Part shown: piece after piece, positions 15,545 through 23,659 of the stretch | Position numbering within the stretch: position 1 is the stretch's first letter | How the letters are laid out: every line of letters starts with the position of its first letter | Assembly: GCA_024762655.1 (NCBI GenBank) | Contig: JANTHB010000032.1 | Coordinates: 1-37,363 of the forward strand | DNA: 37,363 bases | Origin: Bacteroidales bacterium | Lineage (GTDB): Bacteria > Bacteroidota > Bacteroidia > Bacteroidales > VadinHA17 | Reading direction: 5' to 3' | Made by a program: the position numbers and the translations under genes | The notes under the pieces: generated by a model | Database searches by the model: none | What the model was told of the DNA's origin: nothing | The model's input: only the letters and a program-made list of their open reading frames with translations

Positions 15545-15618
15545 CGGGATGTAGCTCAGTCAGGTAGAGTACACGTCTGGGGGGCGTGGGGTCGCGAGTT
15601 CAAGTCTCGCCATCCCGA
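15545..15618 (+). tRNA. tRNA-Pro (anticodon GGG)
   Basis: The sequence folds as a complete cloverleaf: acceptor CGGGATG with CATCCCG, D-arm GCTC...GAGT, anticodon stem CACGT with GCGTG enclosing the loop CTGGGGG, and T-arm GCGAG-TTCAAGT-CTCGC. The anticodon in the loop is GGG, for proline. The C1-G72 pair is typical of bacterial tRNA-Pro. The discriminator base is A at 15618, and CCA is not encoded. Confidence 0.96.
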
Positions 15619-15624
15619 CAGCAA

Positions 15625-15660
15625 AGAAAAACCGTATGCCGCAAGGCTGCGGTTTTTCTT
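15625..15660. terminator. Terminator after tRNA-Pro, also serving the convergent GroES-like gene
   Basis: AGAAAAACCG (15625-15634) pairs perfectly with CGGTTTTTCT (15650-15659), enclosing an inner stem GCC-GCAA-GGC. A T-tract ends the hairpin on the plus strand and the A-tract gives one on the minus strand. The right arm overlaps the stop codon of the GroES-like gene. Confidence 0.85.
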
Positions 15661-16042
15661 ATTTAAAAAGATCTTCATCCCGTATCAGCAATAAGATCGC
15701 CGATTGTGGAACGATCACATATTTTTGCTGGTTAAACTCTATCTCAAAAGCGCTGTTCTGCAGATAAACGGCCAGATCCCCTTCTTTGGCCTGCAGCGGC
15801 ACATACTTCACCTTTTCCTGCTTGTCTTTCCATGGTTCGTCTTCATCCGCAATGGCCGGAATGGGGTATCCGGGCCCCACCTTCAGCACATACCCGCTGT
15901 AAATCTTCTCTCTTTCCTGCACCCCCGGCGGAAGATACAACCCCGACCGGGTCATGAGCTCCTCCGATTTGGGCTTGATCAAAACCCGGTCTCCAACCAC
16001 AATGAATTTATTCAGATCCTTTTCGTTTATATTCAAATCCAT
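15659..16042 (-). CDS. GroES-like co-chaperonin family protein, divergent
   Basis: This 127-residue protein has the GroES fold pattern: VVGDRVLIKPK near the start, then SGLYLPPGVQEREKI where GroES has its mobile loop, SGYVLKVGPG, and a C-terminal segment VIVPQSAILLLI. It differs from true GroES (about 95 residues) by an acidic insertion of about 25 residues (PAIADEDEPWKDKQEKVKYV) and by diverged loop residues. No groEL lies nearby, so it is probably not the housekeeping co-chaperonin. I chose the ATG at 16042, which precedes MDLNINEKDLNKF; the longer open frame to 16096 adds 18 residues that do not look like part of the family. It is divergent from trmJ. Confidence 0.82.
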   Translation of the reverse strand: MDLNINEKDLNKFIVVGDRVLIKPKSEELMTRSGLYLPPGVQEREKIYSGYVLKVGPGYPIPAIADEDEPWKDKQEKVKYVPLQAKEGDLAVYLQNSAFEIEFNQQKYVIVPQSAILLLIRDEDLFK

Positions 16043-16188
16043 GTTATTCCGTTTTAGTATGATATATACACGAAAGTAATAAAACCCCCATAACAAATAT
16101 CATTCCTTTGGATAAAAAACCGTAAATTTATCCCACCTCCTCCGGAATTCCGAAGGTGTCATCCGGGTTTATTCAAAACAAAATATTT

Positions 16189-16887
16189 ATGGAGTTTCAT
16201 TTTATTCTTTCTCATCCTGCCGTTGCGGAAAATATCGGCGCCGCCGCACGTGCCCTTAAGACCATGGGGTTCGGTTCTCTACGTCTGGTATCACCCGCCG
16301 GTCATCTGAGCATGGACGCCCGGAAGCTGGCCCACGGATCCCAGGACATACTGGAAAAGGCAAGGGTTTATGGCACCACTGCCGATGCCCTTGCCGACCT
16401 GGATTTCATGGTTGGCACCACCGCTAAAAAGCGAAACATAAGACAGGAATACATCCCGGCCCGGGAGTTGTCTTCTTTTCTTCAAAATAAATCCGGCACG
16501 GTTACTGCCGTGGGTATTCTTTTCGGAAGTGAAACATCGGGGCTGAACAATGAAGAAATACAACGATGTGACATCTTGTCATATATCCCCCTCACTTCCC
16601 CCTATCCTTCCCTCAACCTGGCACAGGCAGTTATGTTGTTTGCCTGGGAACTCTCCGGCGTACACGCCAGGCCACCCCTCCCTGACGGGCCGGTTAAAGA
16701 ACCTGCCTACAAGGTCCTTCAAAATAAAACAAAAGAACTTCTGCCCCTGTTGGGCATTCACGAGGCACGCCCCGTTTATCACCGTATTCTCGAACGCCTG
16801 GCCCTGGCAGGAGAAACGGACATTCACCTGTTACTTTCCGTGACAGAGGCTATCATGAAAAAATTATCCGGCCGGAAAGGGGAATAA
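16189..16887 (+). CDS. trmJ: tRNA/rRNA 2'-O-methyltransferase of the SPOUT superfamily, TrmJ type
   Basis: This 232-residue SPOUT methyltransferase probably 2'-O-methylates position 32 of tRNAs. The family motifs are present: HPAVAENIGAAARALKTMGF near the start (motif 1), FGSETSGLNNEE (motif 2) and SLNLAQAVMLFAWEL (motif 3, knot region that binds S-adenosylmethionine). Length is a little under E. coli TrmJ (246). I chose the ATG at 16189, where MEFHFILSHP matches the family start; a GTG at 16156 would add 11 residues without support. An exact substrate cannot be proved, and a rRNA-directed relative is possible. Confidence 0.88.
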   Translation: MEFHFILSHPAVAENIGAAARALKTMGFGSLRLVSPAGHLSMDARKLAHGSQDILEKARVYGTTADALADLDFMVGTTAKKRNIRQEYIPARELSSFLQNKSGTVTAVGILFGSETSGLNNEEIQRCDILSYIPLTSPYPSLNLAQAVMLFAWELSGVHARPPLPDGPVKEPAYKVLQNKTKELLPLLGIHEARPVYHRILERLALAGETDIHLLLSVTEAIMKKLSGRKGE

Positions 16888-16920
16888 AAAAAATTTCTTA
16901 TCAGGCAATTTCTTTATTCC
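16881..16920. terminator. Weak inverted repeat between convergent trmJ and RHS-type gene
   Basis: GGAATAAA (16881-16888) and TTTATTCC (16913-16920) are complementary and overlap the two facing stop codons. The A and T tracts next to the arms allow further partial pairing. The loop is long (24 bases), so this is at best a weak bidirectional terminator. Confidence 0.35.
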
Positions 16921-19900
16921 GCCACCACAATCAGGATCGTTTCCGTTGCTTCCTTTCCACCGGAGGTCACCCTACAGCGTATGGTAAAATCTTCCGTTCC
17001 GGCGGTCACCCTGATCTGATCGGTGGCAGAAATCCCTTTGAACGATTTCACCCCGGACCACCCGGTAGCCGAGGCATCTTTTCTTTCCCATTCATAGGTA
17101 TATGGGGAAGAACCGTTTTCAACCGTTGCGAACACCTGCACCTCAGTACCCGTAAGGACAAAAGAAGGTTGAAAACTCAGCGTAAGATGCAGGTTACTGT
17201 CCACATGACCCGGTTGTATTAATGAGACCGTATAATCCACCCCGTTCCCTTTCAGTACCAGCAGGCCTGTCCTGGCGGTATCATACGGGTTGGCCTCTGC
17301 CACAAGGCCCACCGTCGCATCACTCATCTCGGCAATGGCAAAACCTTCTCCGGCAACCTGTGCCGACCACGGGTCACATCCTGTGTAACCGCTGAGCACC
17401 CGGACAGGACTTGTTACCCCTTCTGCGGGAAAAACCACTTCCTCATGATCCGGATGAAATGCAGGATCTTCCACCGGCAGGGAGACGCTGGCACACGGAG
17501 TTATATTGGCTCCCCCTTCCGCTCTGACATAATACGTTTCATTTCTCCGGGGAAATACCGTGATCTCAGGGCCTGTCCCGGCAGAATGTACAGCACATCC
17601 TCCGGTATACCATTGCCAGGAAGCACTCGTTCCCAGGATACCTCCTTCCACAGACAACGTCACGGGGCATCCCCGTACTGCATTTTCCGGTGAAACCGTA
17701 ATCCCCGACGGCGGTTGTGAATAGATCCATTGCGTTTGCTGAAACTCCGGCCTGCTGGTATCTCCCTGATATTCCCTGTAGTGATACATGATTTTCTTCA
17801 GGATCCTGTTTTTATGATCCCGTATCTCTTCCAAACGTCCGAAAGGATCATAATCATACCGGGTGGTCCTGCCGTTGGGGTCGGTAACGGAGGTGATGCC
17901 GTAAAACGGATCCTGTGAATATTTTGTTACGGAAGCCTCCGGCGGATAATTGTCCGGGGAACCGGCATACATGGCATGATCAGCACGGGCAATGACCTGT
18001 CCGTAGTCGTTATAATTTAAAGCATGAAGAACATCTCCTTTTTTATGATATTGTAAAAGGTTTCCTTTGCTATCATACCGGTCAAACCATGCCGCTGTCC
18101 GGTAGATCTTCCCTTCCAGCACCTGCACCGAATCGGGAGCTACAATCCTGTTGCCGGAAAAAAGACCGTAGTAAGTTCTGTTCCCGCTGATCTTCACGGA
18201 ATCCAGCCACACCTCTTCCTGAAGTTTCTGTCCGTGCATGTGTCTGGCCAACAACGTGTCGAGGGCTGCCGAAGCATAGGGTTCGTCTGTAGGATATTTA
18301 TAAACCACGGTTTTCGACACGCTGTCGCTGGTGTACGTTGTCGTTTCCCGGATCCTGTAATCGTAAGGGTCATACCTGTATTTTTCCCTTCTGATAAGAG
18401 GATGTGTGCCCTCCCGGTCGTATTGAAAAACCGTTTTGCCCACCGGGTGATTCCAGCCGGTCTGGGTTCCATAGACCGAATATTCTATGGAACTGTAACC
18501 GGTATCTTTTTGAACCACTTTTACCGCAGGTATCGTAAACCGGTGAACCGTATCTTCCGGATCATTGTAATCATAGACAATTTTCTGCCGCAGTCTCCCT
18601 TCGTCCGACCATTTTTCACTCTCTTTAACCTTCCCTCTTTCCCAGTCGAAAGTTACAACAGGGGCAAACGGGAAAAGAGGCTGGCTGATGTCCGGATAGT
18701 CCAGGGCCGAAGTATAGCGGGTAATGGTTTTACCGTTTTTCGGGATGCTCTCCGTAACCTCGGCGTAACCGATATGGCTTCCCGAAGTAGAACCCAGTTC
18801 GGTCCGGGGGGTTGAGTAAACCGTAAGCGGAAGGCAGGAAGAAAAACCCAGGGTCTGGCCCAGATAATACATCCTTACCGGTTCGTCATAGTACAAGGGA
18901 AACCGCATGAGCACCCCGCTCGACCATCTTTTGTTGTTTATTTTTGTCTGATAACCATACCGTGTCAGTCCGACGGTGTCTCTGGCGTAGTCAATGTCCG
19001 TTTTTTGCCGTATGCGAAGCCCTCCGGCCGGCGCATAATTATGGGTGGCGACAGCCTTTTTATACCTGACCCTTATATAACCAGACTCCTTCGGGATCCT
19101 CGGATAAAACTCCACCTGATACTTCCCGGGCTTCAGAACCACCCTGTCATCTCCTTCCCTGAAATATTTTGTCGTCGGATTCCAGTCCAGACTGTCATGC
19201 TCGGTATAGTATTTCTCATATACCGTTTCACCTCCGGCAACAGAAGTTATCCTTACCCGTGTCACAGGATTGGTAAGTCCGGGCTGAGAGACAACATTCG
19301 GCTGGGCTGGGCTGGAAAAATAATAGTGTACAAACATCAGCCGGTCATCCTCTTCCGATAACTCCAATGTTTTAATAACGCGGTAACTGCTGTCATCAGG
19401 AAAATGCGGTAATCCTGATTGTATCTGCACAGTATCGTAGTCATTGGAATATACCTTATAGGTCTTGTCTCTTGACGATTTGTGATAATAAACAATACAA
19501 TCCACCAGAGAGCCTTTGTCTACGGGAATGGTGTAGAGTTTATAATTCCCTTTCTTCAGCCATATTTTATATTGTGTGCCATATCTTTCGCCAGTATTCT
19601 TTATCTGTCCATAACTCAGGCTAAAGATTATCTCGCTCTCCTCCGCATCAAAGCCGACGGAGTCTCTTACCAGGATAACGCGACAATCGTCTCGGATTAC
19701 ATCCTCCTCACTTCTTTTATAAAAAAGAGGTGTCAGGGTAACCATCTGGTCAAACAAAACCGGGATCTTAAAATCAAGGGGTTGTCCCGTAATATTAAGA
19801 TGACCGGATACGATCTGTTTTTCAGGCATCATCACATATCCGGCCCGGTTGGGTTCATATTCCAGAATGGTTTCCCCGCCGGTAGGATAGACGATACGTT

Positions 19901-21401
19901 TCAGAATACCGGCTTGCATGGTCACGGAATCCGGTGTCATATCCGCCCCCGGCAGTTGCCATATCCTGGTCTCGATATTTTCGAAATTAAGTCTGGCCTG
20001 TTTAAACCAATTGAAGTTAACGGCTCCATCCTCTCTCATGGGAGGGTCATTCCCGGTCTGTGAAGGGTCATTTACCACACGCAGTGCGGGCACAGGTGTT
20101 TCATTCTTCTTTCCATTATAATACCCCCAATAATCCTGTGAAAAAGAACCCCTTGGGGGCAACGGCTGCGGATCATAAAAAAAACGGTAGGGGGGTTTGC
20201 TTATCCCGCCGGCTGTTTCCCGGATCTTATCCAGACGCAATCGCTTGCAGGGATATAGATAATCCTGCTCCGTCCCACAACCTGCAGCCGGAAAAAAGCT
20301 GTAATCCAACACAAAGGTTTTATCCTTTTCTTCCGATTCAGGATGCACAATACGAATCTTTTTGAGGGCCAGTACGGAGCCTCCGGGAAAATCACCCATG
20401 GTCTCTGCAAAAAACTCCACCCGCAAGGGGGCTGCATTGTCAACCACCCGGGAAATCTCAGAGAGATGTTTCTCCTCAATCATCGTTTGACTGTATTTGA
20501 AAAGATCTTGCCGGGCCGGAAGGTTACAACCCTGTCTCCTTAAAGGGACCGGGTAACGGTAGGTTACCGTTCGTGAGGAATAACTGAAATGGAATGTCTC
20601 TTCATCGTTGGGAGAAATAATTTCGGACAGATGCCAGGCAGAATAAAACCATTCTCCCGGACTACCGTTGGAGGTAAGATGCGTGGATTTTTCACAGGCA
20701 CCCTCACCACCGAAAACATATTTCACCCCGTAATCATCCGTAATCTCCCAACGGCCAATCTTACCATCAGGATTTTTGAAGGAACGTATCCTAAGATCAG
20801 AGGGGGAAACCAGGACCGGGTTTCCGTCCGGGCCCAGCACAAACTTTCCGGAATTCCCGTTAAAATTAAAGTAAAAGATATCGGGTTCCAGGTCTATAAA
20901 ACCGGCTGCAACCCTGTGCAGGAAATCCTGTCTGTCCGCCACACCGGTCCCGGGAGGCTGCCATTTCCACAAAGCATCCGTATTTTTTTTCAACAATTCA
21001 AGATAAGTATGTCCGTCGTTGAGGTATCCATGAGTCAAGTCGTCCGCATTACCCCGCACCGCCCGGGTGACAGCCCCCCCGGCATTCAAGGACCAGCCCA
21101 TACCGGTCCAGCCCGGGATCTCCGACACTTTCATGCCGCTGCTTTGGTACCTCAGGGAAATGGGAACAGACACGCTGTGCCCTTTGAGGGTCCATATCGG
21201 GATCGCAACACCCGGTAACCCCGTATAAAGGCTGACAGGTACGTCGGCAGCCCGCCCCAGGGCTGCTGCATCGGGGGAGGGAGGAATGACATGGTTCAAT
21301 TGCTCCAGGGCTTCCTGGCTAAAAGAAAGTTCTGTAGTCGCAGGCAAAAACCATAAAACCAGAGAAATAATCTTAAGGATATCACGCAGGAAGTATCTCA
21401 T
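16914..21401 (-). CDS. Large secreted RHS/YD-type protein with Ig-like and BACON C-terminal domains
   Basis: This 1495-residue exported protein starts with a signal peptide (about 1-29, ending LSFSQ). The N-terminal region has DVPVSLYTGLPGVAIPIW and GWTGMGWSLNAGGAVTR, typical of Bacteroidota RHS-type proteins. YD-like repeats appear only at about 1125-1215, for example DPNGRTTRYDYDPFGRLEEI. The usual RHS core and variable toxin end are missing. Instead there is an Ig/PKD-like domain with cysteines (about 1236-1316), a BACON-like domain (about 1318-1396) and a last Ig-like domain (about 1400-1495). I see no type IX sorting domain at its C-terminus. It lies 15 bases after the type IX cargo gene and is probably co-transcribed with it. 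Function is unknown; it may be a surface adhesin-like or scaffold protein. Confidence 0.8.
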   Translation of the reverse strand: MRYFLRDILKIISLVLWFLPATTELSFSQEALEQLNHVIPPSPDAAALGRAADVPVSLYTGLPGVAIPIWTLKGHSVSVPISLRYQSSGMKVSEIPGWTGMGWSLNAGGAVTRAVRGNADDLTHGYLNDGHTYLELLKKNTDALWKWQPPGTGVADRQDFLHRVAAGFIDLEPDIFYFNFNGNSGKFVLGPDGNPVLVSPSDLRIRSFKNPDGKIGRWEITDDYGVKYVFGGEGACEKSTHLTSNGSPGEWFYSAWHLSEIISPNDEETFHFSYSSRTVTYRYPVPLRRQGCNLPARQDLFKYSQTMIEEKHLSEISRVVDNAAPLRVEFFAETMGDFPGGSVLALKKIRIVHPESEEKDKTFVLDYSFFPAAGCGTEQDYLYPCKRLRLDKIRETAGGISKPPYRFFYDPQPLPPRGSFSQDYWGYYNGKKNETPVPALRVVNDPSQTGNDPPMREDGAVNFNWFKQARLNFENIETRIWQLPGADMTPDSVTMQAGILKRIVYPTGGETILEYEPNRAGYVMMPEKQIVSGHLNITGQPLDFKIPVLFDQMVTLTPLFYKRSEEDVIRDDCRVILVRDSVGFDAEESEIIFSLSYGQIKNTGERYGTQYKIWLKKGNYKLYTIPVDKGSLVDCIVYYHKSSRDKTYKVYSNDYDTVQIQSGLPHFPDDSSYRVIKTLELSEEDDRLMFVHYYFSSPAQPNVVSQPGLTNPVTRVRITSVAGGETVYEKYYTEHDSLDWNPTTKYFREGDDRVVLKPGKYQVEFYPRIPKESGYIRVRYKKAVATHNYAPAGGLRIRQKTDIDYARDTVGLTRYGYQTKINNKRWSSGVLMRFPLYYDEPVRMYYLGQTLGFSSCLPLTVYSTPRTELGSTSGSHIGYAEVTESIPKNGKTITRYTSALDYPDISQPLFPFAPVVTFDWERGKVKESEKWSDEGRLRQKIVYDYNDPEDTVHRFTIPAVKVVQKDTGYSSIEYSVYGTQTGWNHPVGKTVFQYDREGTHPLIRREKYRYDPYDYRIRETTTYTSDSVSKTVVYKYPTDEPYASAALDTLLARHMHGQKLQEEVWLDSVKISGNRTYYGLFSGNRIVAPDSVQVLEGKIYRTAAWFDRYDSKGNLLQYHKKGDVLHALNYNDYGQVIARADHAMYAGSPDNYPPEASVTKYSQDPFYGITSVTDPNGRTTRYDYDPFGRLEEIRDHKNRILKKIMYHYREYQGDTSRPEFQQTQWIYSQPPSGITVSPENAVRGCPVTLSVEGGILGTSASWQWYTGGCAVHSAGTGPEITVFPRRNETYYVRAEGGANITPCASVSLPVEDPAFHPDHEEVVFPAEGVTSPVRVLSGYTGCDPWSAQVAGEGFAIAEMSDATVGLVAEANPYDTARTGLLVLKGNGVDYTVSLIQPGHVDSNLHLTLSFQPSFVLTGTEVQVFATVENGSSPYTYEWERKDASATGWSGVKSFKGISATDQIRVTAGTEDFTIRCRVTSGGKEATETILIVVAE

Positions 21402-21416
21402 CGACAGAAGATTTAA

Positions 21417-23498
21417 CTATTGTTTTTTGAGTATGACGATTTTTCTGGACACCTGACCAAACCGGGATTGCATGCGGAGATAATAAACACCTTCTTTCAG
21501 GTTTTTACGGGACCATTCAAACGAGTGGATGCCTTGCCGGGAAGTCTGCCCCGTAAGCACCAGGAGCTTTCTCCCTGCCAGGTCGAACAGACTGATCTCC
21601 ACATAGGTGCCTTCAGGCAAGGAATAAACGACCTGCGTCAGATCTTCAAAGGGGTTGGGATAATTATACAAATCATACACGGCTGTCAGGTCCCGCACGG
21701 GCACCTCCACCTCAGCTTCTGTCTCACACCCTGCCGAATCAACCACCCGGACATGGTATACTCCGGCCTGCAAATCAAACAGGTCTTCGGTTTCCTCCCC
21801 GTTATCCCAGTTTATCCCGTAGGGAGGGATGCCGGAAACCAGGGTCATGTCAACAGATCCGTTGCTCCCGCCGGGTAAGGTCTCGTCCTGTACCTTAAAA
21901 ACCAAACGGACCGAATCCATGGCAACATGTATGCTGTCGTCAGCTGTACATCCGTATTGATCTGTAATATGCACGCCATAGTACCCCGTATCCCGTACAG
22001 CGATTTTTTCCTGTGTATAGTCTCCGGGGGACCAGCGGTATTTTACAAAACCGGGGCCTGCATCCAGGGTATCCGGTATTCCTTTGCAAATGATTTTTTC
22101 GTCCGGCATATCAAAATGCAGCAAGGTACAGGGGTCCATGTATTTCAACAGATAACTCCCGTTTTCCACCGGGATAACCGGTTTTTCTTCTTCTTCATAT
22201 TTCACCTTCAATCCGCTAAAGGCATGTCCGCCCAGCCAGACAGACTGGTCAGTCGTCAGGGTAAGAAACGTGTTGTTTTCTTCACTGGCACCCCCTATCT
22301 GACGAACCCACAGAAACGAAAGGGAGGTGTCAAAACGGGCAAATATCACATCTGAAAAACGATCTCCTGCAACCAGGGTATCTGCGATAAGAAATAGCCT
22401 CTTCTTAAAAGTGGCTGTCAAAAAAAGCCGGTTTCTCTTATCCGCTGTCAGAGATGTCACCCTGTCGTCGGCACGGCCTCCGAGGGTTACCACACGGCAG
22501 GAGGTGTCTGCATTGAGCTTCATCACGAAGCCATCCGTATTACCCCGGGCCTTTACCACCGTATCCCTGAGGGTCATCTCTCCCCGGAACCATCCCGAGA
22601 GATACAGGCTGTTTCCTTCTACCGGCAGCACAGCCGAAGAAAGGGAGATGTCTGCAGAATGAGCCAGAAGGCGGATATCTGCAAATTTTCCCTCTTTATC
22701 CAGGCGGGCCAGCCATACGGCTTTCCGGGGACCCGCACGCAGAGTCGTTGAGTCCGTCACAAGCGTTCGATTAAAGACCCCTGCCAGAAAAAGCTGCCCC
22801 CGGCGCATCCTCAGCAACCGGATTTCCTCGCCTCCCTCCCCACCGGCAAGAGCCATCACCGGCTCCGCAGCCGGTTTCACAGAAATCAGCAAGGCATCAC
22901 TCCTGCCCACAGACCGGTATGATTTTCCGTTAATCCTGCCTCTCCTGATCCTGCCCCCGAGGTATAACACCTCAGCCGTATCGACAACCATATCATAGAT
23001 TCTTCCGGAAAATCCGGTGATCATATCTTTTATTTCCACAGGATTTCCGCCGGCATCCAGCCTTACCAGTGCCAGGGTTCCCGGGCCGGACGCATAATGA
23101 GCTCCTCCCGGTCCGGACAGGGAGTCCCGGTATTGAACCACAAGGTAACCTGTTCCGTCGGGCAAAAACAAGCCTGACTGCACTTCACTGAAACCTTTCC
23201 CACCCAATGCATGTAAGTAATCGGGTTGGCCGGAGCTATCCAGTCTCCCCCAGAAAACATTCCGCCTCCCGGAGGATCTAATTGTTTTTCCCCTTATCTT
23301 TAGAACCCCTGAATAATTTCCCACAAAAAAGAGGTGTCCGGACGTATCGCTGCCGGCACTGATGATGAGGTCAGGTCCCGGCCCCAGGCTTTCTGTCTGC
23401 ACGGGGATATAAGGCTGCGCAAAAAGCCCCGGATAAATGGCAATCAGCAAAAAAACAGACCATAAAATAACCCTTTGGAAATCCTGATTACTTTTCAT
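21417..23498 (-). CDS. Type IX-secreted beta-propeller-like protein with SprB repeat and C-terminal sorting domain
   Basis: This 693-residue protein is exported by Sec (signal about 1-28, ending GLFAQ) and then by type IX secretion. Residues of about 40-440 contain repeated strands such as LYLGGRI, LFLAGVF, LYLSGWF and VWLGGHAF at regular spacing, as in SBBP-type beta-propellers. An Ig/PKD-like segment follows (about 455-528, with KYRWSPGDYTQ and YGCTADDSIHV). A SprB-like repeat comes next (about 540-600, with SGIPPYGINWDNGEETEDL and AGVYHVRVVDSAGC). The C-terminus (about 613-693) is a type A sorting domain starting YNYPNPFED and ending VSRKIVILKKQ. It is upstream of the RHS-type gene in one transcription unit, so the two may act together at the cell surface. 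Confidence 0.85.
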   Translation of the reverse strand: MKSNQDFQRVILWSVFLLIAIYPGLFAQPYIPVQTESLGPGPDLIISAGSDTSGHLFFVGNYSGVLKIRGKTIRSSGRRNVFWGRLDSSGQPDYLHALGGKGFSEVQSGLFLPDGTGYLVVQYRDSLSGPGGAHYASGPGTLALVRLDAGGNPVEIKDMITGFSGRIYDMVVDTAEVLYLGGRIRRGRINGKSYRSVGRSDALLISVKPAAEPVMALAGGEGGEEIRLLRMRRGQLFLAGVFNRTLVTDSTTLRAGPRKAVWLARLDKEGKFADIRLLAHSADISLSSAVLPVEGNSLYLSGWFRGEMTLRDTVVKARGNTDGFVMKLNADTSCRVVTLGGRADDRVTSLTADKRNRLFLTATFKKRLFLIADTLVAGDRFSDVIFARFDTSLSFLWVRQIGGASEENNTFLTLTTDQSVWLGGHAFSGLKVKYEEEEKPVIPVENGSYLLKYMDPCTLLHFDMPDEKIICKGIPDTLDAGPGFVKYRWSPGDYTQEKIAVRDTGYYGVHITDQYGCTADDSIHVAMDSVRLVFKVQDETLPGGSNGSVDMTLVSGIPPYGINWDNGEETEDLFDLQAGVYHVRVVDSAGCETEAEVEVPVRDLTAVYDLYNYPNPFEDLTQVVYSLPEGTYVEISLFDLAGRKLLVLTGQTSRQGIHSFEWSRKNLKEGVYYLRMQSRFGQVSRKIVILKKQ

Positions 23499-23659
23499 AG
23501 AAGGCTTTTTATGGAACCGGGAACAGATACATGCCTTACAGTGGCATCACCGGTCCACATTATATAAGTGTCGCCGGACCGGAAAATCTTACCTGAATCT
23601 TTATATGTTTTACAACATAAACGCAGACTCACAAAAGGGAGGCCGCGCATATGGATGAT

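Noticed and set aside
16043-16096. 18-codon N-terminal extension of the GroES-like gene
   Set aside because: It is hydrophobic and unlike the family, and it lies in the divergent promoter region.
16156-16188. GTG start for trmJ
   Set aside because: The 11 extra residues do not match the family; the ATG at 16189 begins the conserved MEFHFILSHP.
16914-21401. RHS-type gene as a polymorphic toxin with an immunity gene
   Set aside because: The RHS core and a toxin tip are missing and no small immunity-like gene follows; the next gene is trmJ on the other strand.
23550-23582. CCGGTCC...GGACCGG inverted repeat between the peptidase and type IX cargo genes
   Set aside because: The 19-base loop and lack of a T-tract give no clear terminator or operator; it may be chance in GC-rich sequence.
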